Source: Sipunculus nudus (taxonomy: Eukaryota; Annelida; Sipuncula; Golfingiida; Sipunculidae). From it: DNA of 64,000 bases. Shown piece after piece: positions 20,416 through 32,543 of this stretch. The DNA lies in contig CM049313.1 of assembly GCA_026874595.1 (NCBI GenBank), positions 63,802,159 through 63,866,158 of the forward strand, given 5' to 3'. The notes under the pieces are model-generated. The model saw only the letters and a list, made by a program, of their open reading frames with translations, was not told where the DNA came from and did no database searches. Position 1 is the stretch's first letter, and each line of letters opens with the position of its first letter. The translations under genes were made by a program, and so were the position numbers.

Positions 20416-22499
20416 CGTTTTTTTAGTGAAACACGGCGGAGGGTTAAAGTAAATTTCGGGCTGAAAATATTCAGTTAAAAGTCTAACCAGCCTCTGATAG
20501 TCATTCTCATCTTCCCGAGGGGGACCATCCTTAGGGTCTATACAATATCCCTAACATCTTGAACACGCTCACCCGCATTGTACAGAAATACATCTTGTAG
20601 CTGACTAATGAAAATTCCTCCTCCAGAGTAACGTTTAAAACCGCCGTATTCTCGACGGTCAGCGTTATAAGCGATAATTAGATAAAGGTCACTAGAACTG
20701 TGAACGATAATCCAATAACTGTGCCATATCTTTTAAAACGTTTATCTCATAGGCTGAAACATCTTATCTGGGCACAAGTGATTTTGCTGTTCAGAACACG
20801 AGCTCAAAATGCAAGGAAAGTCCACTAGAGCAGGCCCACGGGGATCGCGATCAAATGAAAAATCATAATTGATAGAAAATGCACCATACTATTTTACCTA
20901 ATGAACACTAACAACCTTGTCAGCATGAGCAATTTGAACAATATTGACCTCTTTATTAATTTCTACCAAAATTCGAGCATGACTTTGACAGTGACATGAA
21001 ATTAAGCAACAGTTTTCGCTCTGCATCAACTTATTATGAAAATAGGTGAACTACTTCATTAAAGATGTGATAAACAAATGCACAATTGTTTACAAATTGG
21101 TCCACTTTGAGTTTATTACTCAATATTTCATAAGATTAACTATGATGCTCTTGGATACTTTTATAGATTGTACCAGACTAGAGGCACCTTCATTTTTTTA
21201 GATTTCATCATTTAGAGGCAGTTCATTTTTTACACAAGGTATATAGTTGCCTTAAAATATGCTATGATCTTAGACAGACTGTGTCTATTAATGTAGCATC
21301 GGTCGAAAACACCCTCATTCAAAATCAAGTAAAATGACATTTGAAATCAACATTGGACTCATAAATTATAAATTATTTTAAACCTGGCAAAGTTTTGTGT
21401 TGACGATATACATATTTGTAAACATTTCCATCCATTATATACATTATGATATTTTGAACAACTTGGATTTTTTAACTTTTCACTATTTTGAGCACCCAGT
21501 AACAGCAAGCTACATTTTAGTGGGCTAATATGAAATGGTATGACCATATCTCAAACTGTTTGTTTTTCCAATACCATGTGTCTTTCTAGTATAAAAATGA
21601 AATTCAAAATTTCATATTAAATCAAAATTTTGAATTCTAATTTAAAGGTAGACAAAAACATGATAGAGGAAAAGCAAAAAAAAATATTGAGAGGTATTGT
21701 CATGCAGTTAAATATTAGATCACTATAATTTAAAAGTGACTAAATGTTACTGGGTGCTTGAAACAGGGTAACATTTAAATAAAATAAAATTAAAGAATTT
21801 TAAAATTTACATTAAAGAATGTAAATGTTGAAATAGCAATGGAAAATTAAGAAAAAATGAAAAAAAAAAAAATTCATTTCACTGGCTTTACAAACATGTT
21901 TAATTTTTGAGGTCTAATATAAATTAATTAAGAAATAAGGATTTTTGCCAGGGATGCTATCTCGAATATCAACCTTTCTTGTCCATTCTTGCAAAACTAA
22001 TTACGATTTGAGACTTTTGCATCCTGACAGCATGATATGCATTTTTAATCAGTCTCATACTCCTGTCATTCTGTAAAGTTTATCATCAAGTTCATAAAAA
22101 TATGACTTGCTGTTTAATGTTAGGTCCGATTGTCATGTCATGTTGGTCTGTTGAGCGTCATGAACAATGGTTCCTAAAAAGTAAGATTTTTTTTTCAAAA
22201 TTATAATAATTGTATCGTGAACCATTTTCGTTGTTTTCAATTGAATGCTTTATTTTTTTTTTTTTACAGAAGCAACCTTACCAAATGCAAGTAAGAGGGA
22301 GTGTCAATAACATGACGGGCGGATCTCAATATAGACCTGGACCTGAATTTGTAACTTTAAACAACAAAATAAATTATGTTTTTTTTTTCATACATTCATG
22401 TCACAGCTAGCTGTATACGTTGTATTATGTTGTGTGTATGATACTGTATTAATTTTTGGTCATATTGGTTTAGGCATATAGTTGACCCGACGTCTGAAA

Positions 22500-22680
22500 T
22501 AGGCTGGGCAAATGTTGGTTTTGACTGTCGGACTCACTGTTGGGCCATTGATCAGAATGACGTTGGTTCAACTTTAGCAAACAATGTGGGGCCAACCAAA
22601 CAGCAAACGTTGGTTCAACATTGGGCCAACGTGGTTGTAATGAGATGCTGGATGGCTTTCGACATTCGAAAGGGCCCAGT
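22500..22680. repeat. Short repeat with GTTGGTTCAACATTGGGCC motifs
   Basis: Several overlapping forms of cgttggttcaac and ttgggccaac occur within about 120 bp, in both orientations (also ggccaacc). This is a low-complexity, self-similar repeat. Confidence 0.5.
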
Positions 22681-22794
22681 TACTAGTCTATCACCAGAAG
22701 ATAGAAATAATTATCAATTTTATCCGATTGTGTTGAAATGTGAAATAGACTAACTAAATACTCGAAATAAAATTATATATACAAACTTAAAATG

Positions 22795-22960
22795 TGCTCC
22801 GAGAGCGCAGACCTCCGCCAAGGCAGCTCATTGCCCCTATATGGCATTGTCAAAAATGCAGCATTTTCCTTATAAAAAATATCTGGATCAAGAAGGTGAC
22901 CTCGACCCCCCCCCCCCCCCAAATTTAATCAATTGTTCCTTGTATCATTGAAGCTTGACG
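22795..22960. mobile_element. Partial copy of the CCTCCGCCAAGG element
   Basis: Contains gcagacctccgccaaggcag, atggcattgtcaaaaatgca and a poly(C) run, inverted relative to the copy at 1978. The far end is not recognisable. Confidence 0.65.
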
Positions 22961-23022
22961 GAGATGTCAGCTTTAACTGACTTGATAAAAAAACGCCCTT
23001 GGTATTGCTGGAAACATCAACC

Positions 23023-23558
23023 ATAGACTGGTACCCCGCTCTATTATGGCACCGCTGCTCTAGGCCAATCATAGAGACGGGCGTACAACGCCATCTTTTG
23101 TACTCAAGGCAGACTGGTTCCAACTCCAGTATGTATTATATATGATAAAAATAAGCATTTCGTTTGTTCAGAGAAGTTACCAAAGGTTGGCTGTACATAA
23201 CGTGTGACATAATGATAAGATTAATAGGTATTAATAATAAATCACGGCTACATACAGTGGAATATCAAAGATTCAGTATATCATATTATCTATACATCCA
23301 TTATTCACTTTTTGTGCAACAACTCATTTTTAAATATTTGAAAACTAGAAATAACTAAAGAAAGTTATTTTATAAGAAATTTTCACGGATAACCAACCAG
23401 GATCGCGTGAACGTCCATGGCAACCGGTATGAGCGTGCATACTGGAAATGGAACCAGTCTACAGGTTAGTTAGGAGTTGCAACTAGGAGTACTTAAGATG
23501 GCGTTGTACGCCTGTCTCTATGCTAGGCTGAGGGCCATATAGAGCAGGGTACCAGTCT
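23023..23558. mobile_element. Foldback element with ~115-bp imperfect inverted arms
   Basis: Left arm (23023-23137) holds tagactggtaccccgctcta, agagacgggcgtacaacgcc and agactggttccaactccagt; the right arm (about 23442-23558) has their reverse complements in mirror order with a ~25-bp extra piece. The ~300-bp centre is AT-rich and has no gene. Confidence 0.65.
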
Positions 23559-23559
23559 A

Positions 23560-25069
23560 ACATCAACTATTACCCCAATACTGTACGTGGATTTACGGAC
23601 ACCTTTCAGGGAAACGGAATGTACACGTAGTGACGACATTGACCTCTCTGACGTCATGTCTGTTGCGTCGAACTTCAAAGATGGCAATAATAGTCCCCGT
23701 GCAAACATAAGTGCTATAAAATCCCATAAAACACTCATCGTATGGTTATTTTCGCATGGATCAGCACCAGAAGTCAACCAATTGTTTCATGTATTGCCGA
23801 ACTATCCTGAAAATTAAAAAAAAAAACCGTTGACGATTTTTTTAGTAACATTGCTAACAAAAACATAACCCCCGCGGATGTAAAAATATAAGCCACATTA
23901 TATCGTAGAGACTTTTTGGCAAGACGTCTGGCAGTAATAAATAGTTTCATGCACAATGGAAAATATTACAACTTGTACCGGCATTTGAAAAAAAAAAATC
24001 TTGGATTATGCCCGTAATGGGAAAAAAGTATTATATTTGATTTCATAGTTGAACACTGATGCCTTCCGTTTTCCACTCATCATGCTCATACGTGTACTTG
24101 TCTTGAATTATTCCGGTAAATGGCCTTGAATGGTACCGTACGGTAACTATGACGTCATAAAACAAAAAAATGCTGGCCCGCTGCAACTGCAAAAGTCAAA
24201 AGCCGCCCGCCTCGATAAAAAGAACATTTTCTATATATTTTTCAAGCTTTTTATATCTAAAATATCTTTAAATGGATATGACGTCGGTCGGTGGGGTTGG
24301 AGGATTGAGGATCGGATTGGCTGCTTTTTCCCCCACAGTGTGTAATTCCCCCCCCCCCCCCCCCAAAAATAAATCCCATTTAAAACAATGTATTTAAAAA
24401 GAAGAATAATAAGTTAAATAAAATATTGGTACAAAATACATATTTTACAACTCCTACATGTAAGCCTAATGATTGTTTATAAATCAGAAAATCCAATATA
24501 ATAATAAGGAAAATATTGAAATCGGCGTGTCTCAATTATCTCCTCTTTTCTTGGTGTTTTAAATGAAAAACGATGTTAAAATAATTATGTTAATGGCCTA
24601 TTGACTATGGTCTTTTGATACCTCAATGAAAATAAATTACATCATCATGCGAATTATACCTAAGGCCTTACCTGATCCCTGCAACCTTCATGAAAATAAA
24701 ATGCAGCATAATGCAAATCATACCTTAACCTGGTGACTAACTCCACGTCGTCAACACTGCAGAATCCCTGAGCACTCCAACACCATGTGTAGCTGCACCT
24801 GGGCAGTGAACCTGTCTCTGCCTGCAGTGGACCATGTCAGATCACTTGTCAGGTTAGTTCAGAGCAGGAGATTACAATGCACCCATGTATCTTCATCATG
24901 AGTACTTAAAAAAAGGCTCATCCGTGAGTTTCCCAGTGTAAAACCACATGGGCATGCTGCGAAAACTGATTTTTCCCCCAGAATATTGATATATGTATTG
25001 ATATATATATATACTGTTTCATATATATTTTTTAAATTTTTGTCTACAGTAGGCCTTTCATCTGCTTTT
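23560..25069. other. Interval without a supported gene
   Basis: Homopolymer runs, including a poly(C) at 24349, and a small local repeat (aattatacctaagg / aatcataccttaa, 24640-24725). A minus-strand cysteine-bearing frame near 24.75 kb lacks convincing splice borders. Confidence 0.5.
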
Positions 25070-25081
25070 CCTCTACTGTAG

Positions 25082-25133
25082 GAACGGAGGAGTGTGATGT
25101 TGCGATATAGGTTTAACTTCCCACAAAGAACAG
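25082..25133 (+). pseudogene. Decayed copy of GTPase unit 6 short exon
   Basis: The first 25 bases after the acceptor (ctactgtag) are identical to the exon at 12841. The rest has lost about 20 bases (52 nt against 72) and the reading frame, though a GT follows at the expected place. Part of duplication copy B. Confidence 0.8.
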
Positions 25134-26194
25134 GTACCCATACATGACATGCACTTGATAATGTTACCTTAACTAAAAAGTCATCCCTTCCCAGGTAATA
25201 TATAGCAGCAATTGACCACAAAAATAGCCTTGCGCATATGACCTTAGCTGCACCAGTAAATCTAATAAAAATATATCAACCGTGACACACAAAATAATAT
25301 TTAGTTTAATTTGCAATTTTCCACATATGATTGTTAACCCCTTGCACATCACATAACAAATGCCATTTTAAGTAATAGTATTGCACTTTAAGACGCAATT
25401 CTCTCTGATATAACTGATTTCCTTAACGTTCTTAAACAGCGCCCTTGCCTAGTTATCTGTGAATAACACAGTTATAATTTGTTTATGTAATAACCGATAA
25501 TTTCAAAAAACATGGTCAATATTAGTAAATTTCCAGAATGATATATTTGTAAATTATCTTATAGAATCCGTTAAAATAATAAAAAAGAGCAAAACCTTTT
25601 AAATATAATATGATACCATCAGCATAAATTTTCAAAATCATGACGATATATTCGGCAATGAATGCTAGTACGGTTACCTCTACCAAAAATATATATAATG
25701 AAAAGAAAAAGTAATTCAGCTATGTCAGATATATAAAGGAAGCTTCATGATCTATACCGGACATAAGCGAATTCTCATGAATACTAAAAGCAGGTGATAT
25801 GAGTTGTGACACTAAATAACATTATTGATGTCAATCATTCGTTTAATGTGCAGTATAAGCTTCCGCCATCTGGTGTGAGAATGATAAATCAACATGCAAA
25901 ACACGGGGGCATGCCGTATCCTTCGTGCCAACTTCCATATTTTGTCCAATACCGATTTAATGAATATCAATGCGTCACTAAAGAAGTAAATTGTGCGCAT
26001 ATCCATTGACTAGTCATTGATGTATGTTCTAGTCATTAATCTTTGGACTTAGTGATTGTGTTTTAGTAATTTTAGGATTTTGTGTAATTTATTTTGCATA
26101 TTTTGCGTCAGCGGCATACGAATTCCTGTATTTAAATATGGGCTCAATATATTTACCTTATCAATATCTTATCAATATATCCTTCTGTCTGTAG

Positions 26195-26847
26195 AAAGTG
26201 AAGCTCGGTTCGCCGTACATATAGACCAAGCCACGTATAGGGAGTTGCACACGGCGCCTTTGCGATCAGCTCACAACGTCTTGGACAAAAATACCGTAGG
26301 ACTTCATGTCAAAGATGTCAGTTTTTATCAGGATGTCGAGAAGTTGTTCGGCGCGGCGTCACCCAAAGCCAAGGCCCAAGACACAGGCACTCTTTTCCAG
26401 CACTACAATGGCCCAGAAACCGTAAACACATTGAGTATGGCCGATATACCCATTATAAGACAACAAGGCAATGAACTCCTCCGCTACGCGGGCATGACAA
26501 CTTTCTTTCACAAGTCCGAATTCCGGAGAATTATCCACTTCACAAGCATGATCACGCGCCTTTTTGTTGGAAACATCTTTATTTACAAGATTAAACTTCC
26601 AAATATAAAAGTTCCCCATACTAACCGCGAATTCCAGCACGTTTATTTCAGCTGCGACACCGTCATTTGTCATGCTCAATGTGTTTACGGTTTCTAGGCC
26701 ATTTTAGTGCTGGAAACGAGTACCTGTGGTCCAAAACGAGCTCAACAACCCGGCTCCCTGCCGGAATCCGTGGTGGTCAACATGGCCATCATGCAAGCTG
26801 TCACCGCCAGCCACGCTGGAGGATTCTGTGTTATAGTTGCAGTGTGA
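26195..26847 (+). pseudogene. Broken copy of GTPase terminal exon, interrupted by a MITE
   Basis: Closely matches the terminal exon at 13541-13837, with a preserved tctgtag acceptor. A two-base insertion near 26220 breaks the frame, and a 347-bp element sits at 26382-26728. After it the homology resumes to a conserved G-F-C-V-I-V-A-V tail and TGA. A 213-residue open frame over this region (26056-26697) mixes upstream intron, pseudo-exon and transposon, and is not a gene. Confidence 0.88.
26382..26728. mobile_element. MITE with ~54-bp terminal inverted repeats (hAT-like)
   Basis: Ends CACAGGCACTC...GAGTACCTGTG form terminal inverted repeats of about 54 bp with a few mismatches, both running into gtaaacacattgag. 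Flanks GCCCAAGA and GTCCAAAA look like a diverged 8-bp target duplication; the intact paralogue reads a single GTCCAAAA there. An 8-bp duplication suggests the hAT superfamily. No transposase is encoded. Confidence 0.8.
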
Positions 26848-27394
26848 CACTTTTAATAACAAGTTTCATCTTACAGATTTTTGTAAAGTTTTCTCAGAGG
26901 AAGTTTTGGGAATCAAACATGTAATTTCCAGACCTTGCTTATTGGCATGTCAGTTCTGATTATATTTATAACCTTGATTACAACTGATTTCCGAGTGAAT
27001 AAAAAAAACCCCATTTATTTAGCAGAATATTCTCGTTAATATTAAACTAAAGCTGCCCACTTTTATTAATTATCATAGCATCAATGTAACTCATTTTGAG
27101 CCAATATCGAAATGTGTACAAAAAGAAAAACAACATGATTAAAACTAAATGTGGTCGGACAATGGTCCTCAGAAGGCCCGCGTTTCTGGTAGTGCTGGAC
27201 TAGTTTACATATGGGTGAAAAATTAAGTTAAAATTGAAAAATATGACAAACAGAAACAGGTTTTTATCCATATGCATGAGGGAAAAAATCCTACTGGATC
27301 ATAGGGTATTAAAGAAGATATGTCTGAAAGAATGTGTGCAATAGAAAATCACCGAATGTAGTCTGTAAGCCATATTTAATTTTGAGCAAGTCTG

Positions 27395-27865
27395 TAATTT
27401 AATAAGTCTGGAGCCCTCATAGGCACCAATAATCTCTGTGAAATGGGAAAGCTGCAGTAGGTTGTTGTTGAGTTATCTTGTGCGAAAGAAAATCGGCGAT
27501 CCGGCTTTGGCGGCCATATTGGAATTCCGACAAGTCTGTAATTGATAGGTCTGGAGCCGTCATAGGTAATCCCTGTGAATTTGGGAAAGCTGCAGTATGT
27601 TGTTGTTGAGTTATTGCGTGCGAAAGAAAATCAGCGATTGGGCTGTGGCGGCCATATTGGAATTCCGACATGTCTGTAATTCTATAGGACTGGAGCTCTC
27701 AGAGCTCATAGGTACCAATCATCCCTGTGAATTTGGGAAAGCTGCAGCATGTTGTTGTTGAGTTATCGCGCGCGAAAGAAAGTGTCACTGGCGGAAGGAC
27801 GGATGGACGGAAGGACAGACTGACACGGTGATCACTACAGGGCACCGCTTGTCAAGCGGGGATCT
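27395..27865. repeat. Three-unit tandem repeat (period ~140-150 bp) with a transposon-like end
   Basis: gggaaagctgcag recurs at about 27445, 27583 and 27735, each followed by gttgttgttgagttat and cgaaagaaa, and each of the first two ending cggccatattggaattccga. The array ends in ggacggatggacggaaggac and cggtgatcactacagggcac. Two open frames here are products of the repeat. Confidence 0.75.
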
Positions 27866-29249
27866 AATAAAACACAATTCTTTTTTTGCTTAATAGATGA
27901 AGAACTGTTTTGTTTTTTTTTATTATATTCCGACGAGATTACGCTTGTTTGGTTTGTAACAGTCACTGGTTGTACCAACATCATTCTTGATAAAGTAAAA
28001 TGAAAACCAAATCGAGTACATTCTTATGACTTACTTTTTACTTAAGACGTTTTAGTCTTTTTGAGAATAGAATTGATTACTGAATAGCACTAGAGTTTGT
28101 TATTTATGTTAACTTCTAATTCCTAAATCAAACGTGTGAGTGCGGAATCGGTCTGTCGCATGCGGAGACGGGTTGTTTTCTCGGGTAAATCAGTATTACA
28201 TACACAGCTTGTTTGTAACATATAAGCTTCCCTATATTCTTACACATAGTCGCTAAAGAATAATATTTGTAATAAATTTCTTATATTTGTCTTGCTGGTA
28301 TCCTTGAATGGTTCTATGCAAATCGTCTTGCAAGAGAATATTCCAGATCATTTTCAGATTTGACTAAGAGTGATAAAATTTTGTAGCCTCTGTCTGTACT
28401 CGGCGAATCAAGAGAAGGGGATATCTGATATAAGATGCAGAGGTTTATTGTTCTTGTGTATAGTTCACAATATAACCTCTTTTTAGTTGAAAGTACAACT
28501 AAATTTAGCAATTAATATTTAAGGAATCGATGCACTCTTCCTTCGGGAGATGGTCTCCTCAAAGAATAGCTCCCGAGTATAAAGCAACGCCACCTTGTGT
28601 GAAAAAATGACTAACGGAGATACAAAATTAATGCGATAATTTCTTCATTCACCACCAGACTTCACTCCATTATATGCATACGCATGGTCCACACGGAGTT
28701 CTTTATCAATATGATGAAGCTGTGAATATAAAATAGAGTAGTGAAAGGTTTGGCTATGGTTGGCCCTAGCCATTATTCTAGGTAGCATTATGAAATACGT
28801 CGGCAAAAGAGACAAAAACAGCTGCAGTTTTCTTGCATATTGTAGTTCAAGTAAAAAAATACTCAGGATAAAAGATTCTCTTTAGTATAAAAGTTAGATT
28901 TAGATAAAGTTAGATTTAGTATTAAAGTTGTTCAAAATAGGTCCAGTAGATCGAGCAACTATAGCGTAACTGTTACGGAGTCTGTATTTTTGTTGCTTTG
29001 ATTCCGCTTTCTTGCACACGGTGGAGCAGCTTATTACTCAAAGAAATAGTAACGGCAATAAATTAATGATAAGTATCAATGCAGGTGGGCCTATTTCACG
29101 GACCATATGGTCACATCTAGTGCCTTTACACCAATGTCCCCACACAGAATGCTGGGTTCTAAGTTTTTGAAACCAAAGCTGTGATAGCAACAGACAGTGG
29201 CGTACGGGTCACAGAATTTATCACCCCCCCCCCCCCCCCCCAAACAACA

Positions 29250-30791
29250 TAACAAGTGACCCATGGGTCACGACGCTCAGCTGACTGACCAGTTGGAATT
29301 GGCCCAACCAACCAACCAACCAAAAGAAGTATACGCTCATCGAGCAGCTACAGGTTGCTGCGGTCAAGACCTCAGCCCTGTGCGCTCCTTAAGCATGTTC
29401 TCTGAACCAACAGTCGCAGTGCCACGCCAAGCCAAGCAGGGAGCCGTTGAGGGCGCCATCTTCTCTCCTGGGTTGTTGTCCTTGTTAGAAAGCTACAAAG
29501 CATCCACAGCCACAAAGCCAGAAGCAACCCGCATTCCCTCCACCGATCCCAGCAGCGGAGACCCAGCCATGCCATTCGAGAGCCGAACTCGATCCTTGTG
29601 AACGACCTTACTTCGAGACCCAAAGCCCTTTTTACTTGCGATTTCGGTCATTTGGACCGTTTAACCAGTTACCGGTTATGCAAGTTTACAAGTTTTTTCG
29701 TCATCGGCAAGTTGGAATTGGCCATAGCGTGATACTTGTTTGGTATTGGTTGTTCTAATGGCACTGTACAGAAGCCTGTAAAGTATTCAGTTTAGGTCAT
29801 GCAAAGAATCTTGGCGATCAATGCTTTAGTTATTCAGATACTGGAGCTTATGTATCAATTTTTTATTTGGGGGGGGGGGGGGGTACATACGAGCCTCAAA
29901 ACACCAAAGATATGGGTATTAGAGACCTAATTTCAGTTTTCCAAGGAGATTTTTCATGGACCTCCTGGGATGTCAGGTCAGAAGATTCAAGTACAAAGGG
30001 TTACGATTTGGGCACTGTTGACGGACGACCGCTTCATTTGGTCTCTAAAATAGACCAAAAACCTGCGTAAAAATTCGTAAAAAATGTCTGCAAGAACTGA
30101 TGAAACACTCCATGATCAATATGCATGCAACGAATCATGGTGGTCAATGCATTAGTTATTCAGATACTGGAGCTTAAGTTTCAGTTTTAGAATTATTCGG
30201 GGGGGGGGGGGGGGGGGATGGGGGTCCTGACGAGCCCAAGCGGATATGGCTAACAGAGAACTAATTTCAGGTTTTCAAGGAGATTTTTATTGATCTCACT
30301 AGATGTTAAATTAGAAGATTCTAGGTCCAAAAGTGACGATCTGTGCCCTGTTAACAGATGACCACTTCATTCAAAGGTTTCAAAAATAGAGAAAAATACG
30401 TAAAAATAAAAAAAAATACAGGTTGTGCCACAAGTCTACAGGAACTGATGAAACGCTCCATGATCAATATGCATGCACAAAATGATAGTGATCAATGCAT
30501 TAGTTATTCAGATATTGGTGCTTTCGTATCAAATTTTAATTTTCCTGGGGAGTACTCGTGGCTGGTTTAAGTATTCTTGGGGTACTTCTGAGATCCATAG
30601 CTTGGAGGATATGGGTAACAGAGACCAAATTACAGGTTTCTACAGACTTTTCATGGACCTCCCTGGATGTGCAGTTAGAAGTTTATTTAGGTCCAACGCT
30701 TACGGTTTGTGCCCTGTTAACGGTCAGACGGAAAAGACGATGGACAAGACCAATCACTATGGCTCAGATGACTTTCAGTTGAGGTGATAAA
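29250..30791. mobile_element. Palindrome-ended repeat element, copy 2, with three internal monomers
   Basis: Starts AACAAGTGACCCATGGGTCAC and ends ...atggctcagatgactttcagt. Monomers start near 29800, 30110 and 30430, each with 'catgatcaatatgcatgca', 'cattagttattcagata', a poly(G) run or its remnant and 'ttttcatggacctcc'. Interrupted by a 419-bp insert at 29305-29723. Confidence 0.65.
29305..29723. mobile_element. 419-bp GC-rich insert flanked by 14-bp direct repeats
   Basis: AGTTGGAATTGGCC occurs at 29291-29304 and 29710-29723. Between them is a segment clearly GC-richer than its surroundings with an open frame on each strand (plus frame ends at 29601). The duplication length suggests retroposition, but I see no poly(A) tail and do not recognise the protein. 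Confidence 0.5.
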
Positions 30792-31191
30792 ACTGGAAAC
30801 AAATGCAAAAATTATATGGTCAGTTTTCTTCGTTATGGTTGCTTTGTAGACAACACAGGTGCATCATGTTATTCACTTTTATGATATTTATCGCCCCACA
30901 CTGAAGGAAAATTACCTCCTTGCTAATGAAATCCGAAAGATCCCTCTGACTTATACTTAAAATAGAAATATTATTACACAGTTCACGGGAAAGAATAATC
31001 CATTTATATAGTTGCAGAAAATACCAGTATAATGCAGGTTCACATATAATGTGGTAACGCAATTCTTCGTGCACACATGATTTGTAATTAACTAAACTAA
31101 CCGTAGTAGACCTTATTAAGTAACATAATACTGCATTCAAAAACTTAACACAAACACCTTGTAACTCATAATTCTGACTTTTTGTTATCGG

Positions 31192-31296
<105 letters not shown>

Positions 31297-32396
31297 CTTT
31301 TAGAGCTTTTTGATAGTTGTGCAGCGGAAGGTTATATCATGAGCTATACGAGCATAGCATTTTATTATTTTTTTAAGAGAAATATTTGGATAAATTATAA
31401 AAATAAGTTTGTTTTAATGTATTATCCTCAAAGTAAAAAGATAATACTTTAACTCAAGACTTTAGAACTAATGATTATTCACTAATCACTAAAGTATCGT
31501 CTTAAATTCCAATTAATTGTACCAACATATACAGCATATCAGAAGGGGGGGGGGGCCTGTAGTCCGATGTCATATAGTTGTTTCATAAAGGATGTGACGA
31601 AATATGACAATTTAAACAAATCTGAAATCAATATATTTACTTTGTGACGCAGTTTGTTGTCTTGAAGTGCAAAAACGATGCTGTCATTTAACATCGCGAT
31701 GCATACATGTTTATTCCTGTGATGTAAGAATTGTGACGTAAAAAATAACGTGACATTGTGACGTAATCTGTGTGTAAGTCATATGTACCAGTATACGATC
31801 GTCAGCCAAGGTCGTCCATGAAATGCCGCAACATTGTATATCTGTTTTATCTTGTTTCATAAATTCCGCATTTAACATAATTCACACAAGGGAAATTAAA
31901 ATACTTTGCCCTCAGATAATCACCACATTTGTCTGTTGGACCCCCGGGGAAAACAAATGCAATTTTTTTTTTTTGCATTTTACCAATTTCAGTAAGAACT
32001 TTTGCAAAACGATGGGCTTTGCAATGTATTTTCAACAACTTATTTTGTATCAACCACTTTTTTATATATTGAAAACAGATCTTTAGATGTAGATTAAATT
32101 ATAATGGGAATTTTAAGTCCATACATAAAAATATAGTGTGCAATGATATAATAAACTGTACAATCATGTTCATTGCATGAATTACGTTTTAATATTTTAT
32201 ATTTTTAAATGACATTTGTACTTTAAGTGATTATTTCTTTTTAATTTTTATGATATATCAACATAGATAATGTACATGCATATGATTTTGTATAAACATA
32301 TATTTTCTGTCTGTTCTCTGCACCTTATTATTCTGGTTCCTTAATCTCAATCATTAACTCGTCGTTTTCAAATTGTTTTGAGAATCTTGAGCGGCA

Positions 32397-32400
32397 TATG

Positions 32401-32442
<42 letters not shown>

Positions 32443-32490
32443 GGACATGCGCGTCTTTCCCTCACTTTGATTCTTTCACTTTTTGCCTTG

Positions 32491-32541
<51 letters not shown>
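32397..32541. repeat. (AT)n followed by (CT)n
   Basis: TA repeats at 32397-32442 and a CT run at 32492-32541, separated by about 50 bases of ordinary sequence. Confidence 0.95.

Positions 32542-32543
<2 letters not shown>

Larger units (their letters stand above)
19700..22790. other. AT-rich interval without a supported gene
   Basis: Apart from the SINE fragment near 20.2 kb and the GTTGGTTCAAC repeat near 22.5 kb I see only AT-rich sequence with homopolymer runs. A short acag-AAGCAACCTTACCAAATGCA-gtaag stretch at 22267-22290 has splice-like borders but is too short to call. Confidence 0.5.

Noticed and set aside
24715-24815. Minus-strand cysteine-bearing exon (C-S-Y-T-W-C-W-S-A-Q-G-F-C)
   Set aside because: No convincing acceptor, frame broken upstream, and Cys spacing unlike the gene 2 modules.
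26056-26697. Longest open frame in the window (213 codons, plus)
   Set aside because: It fuses upstream intron, a frameshifted copy of the GTPase terminal exon and the left part of a MITE; no start-site or splice support.
27395-27865. CRISPR-like array
   Set aside because: Three diverged ~145-bp units in a eukaryotic genome, without short repeats or regular spacers.
29263-29601. 112-codon GC-rich frame as a gene
   Set aside because: Its start is in the terminal palindrome of a repeat and it has no family match or splice context; reported only as part of an insert.
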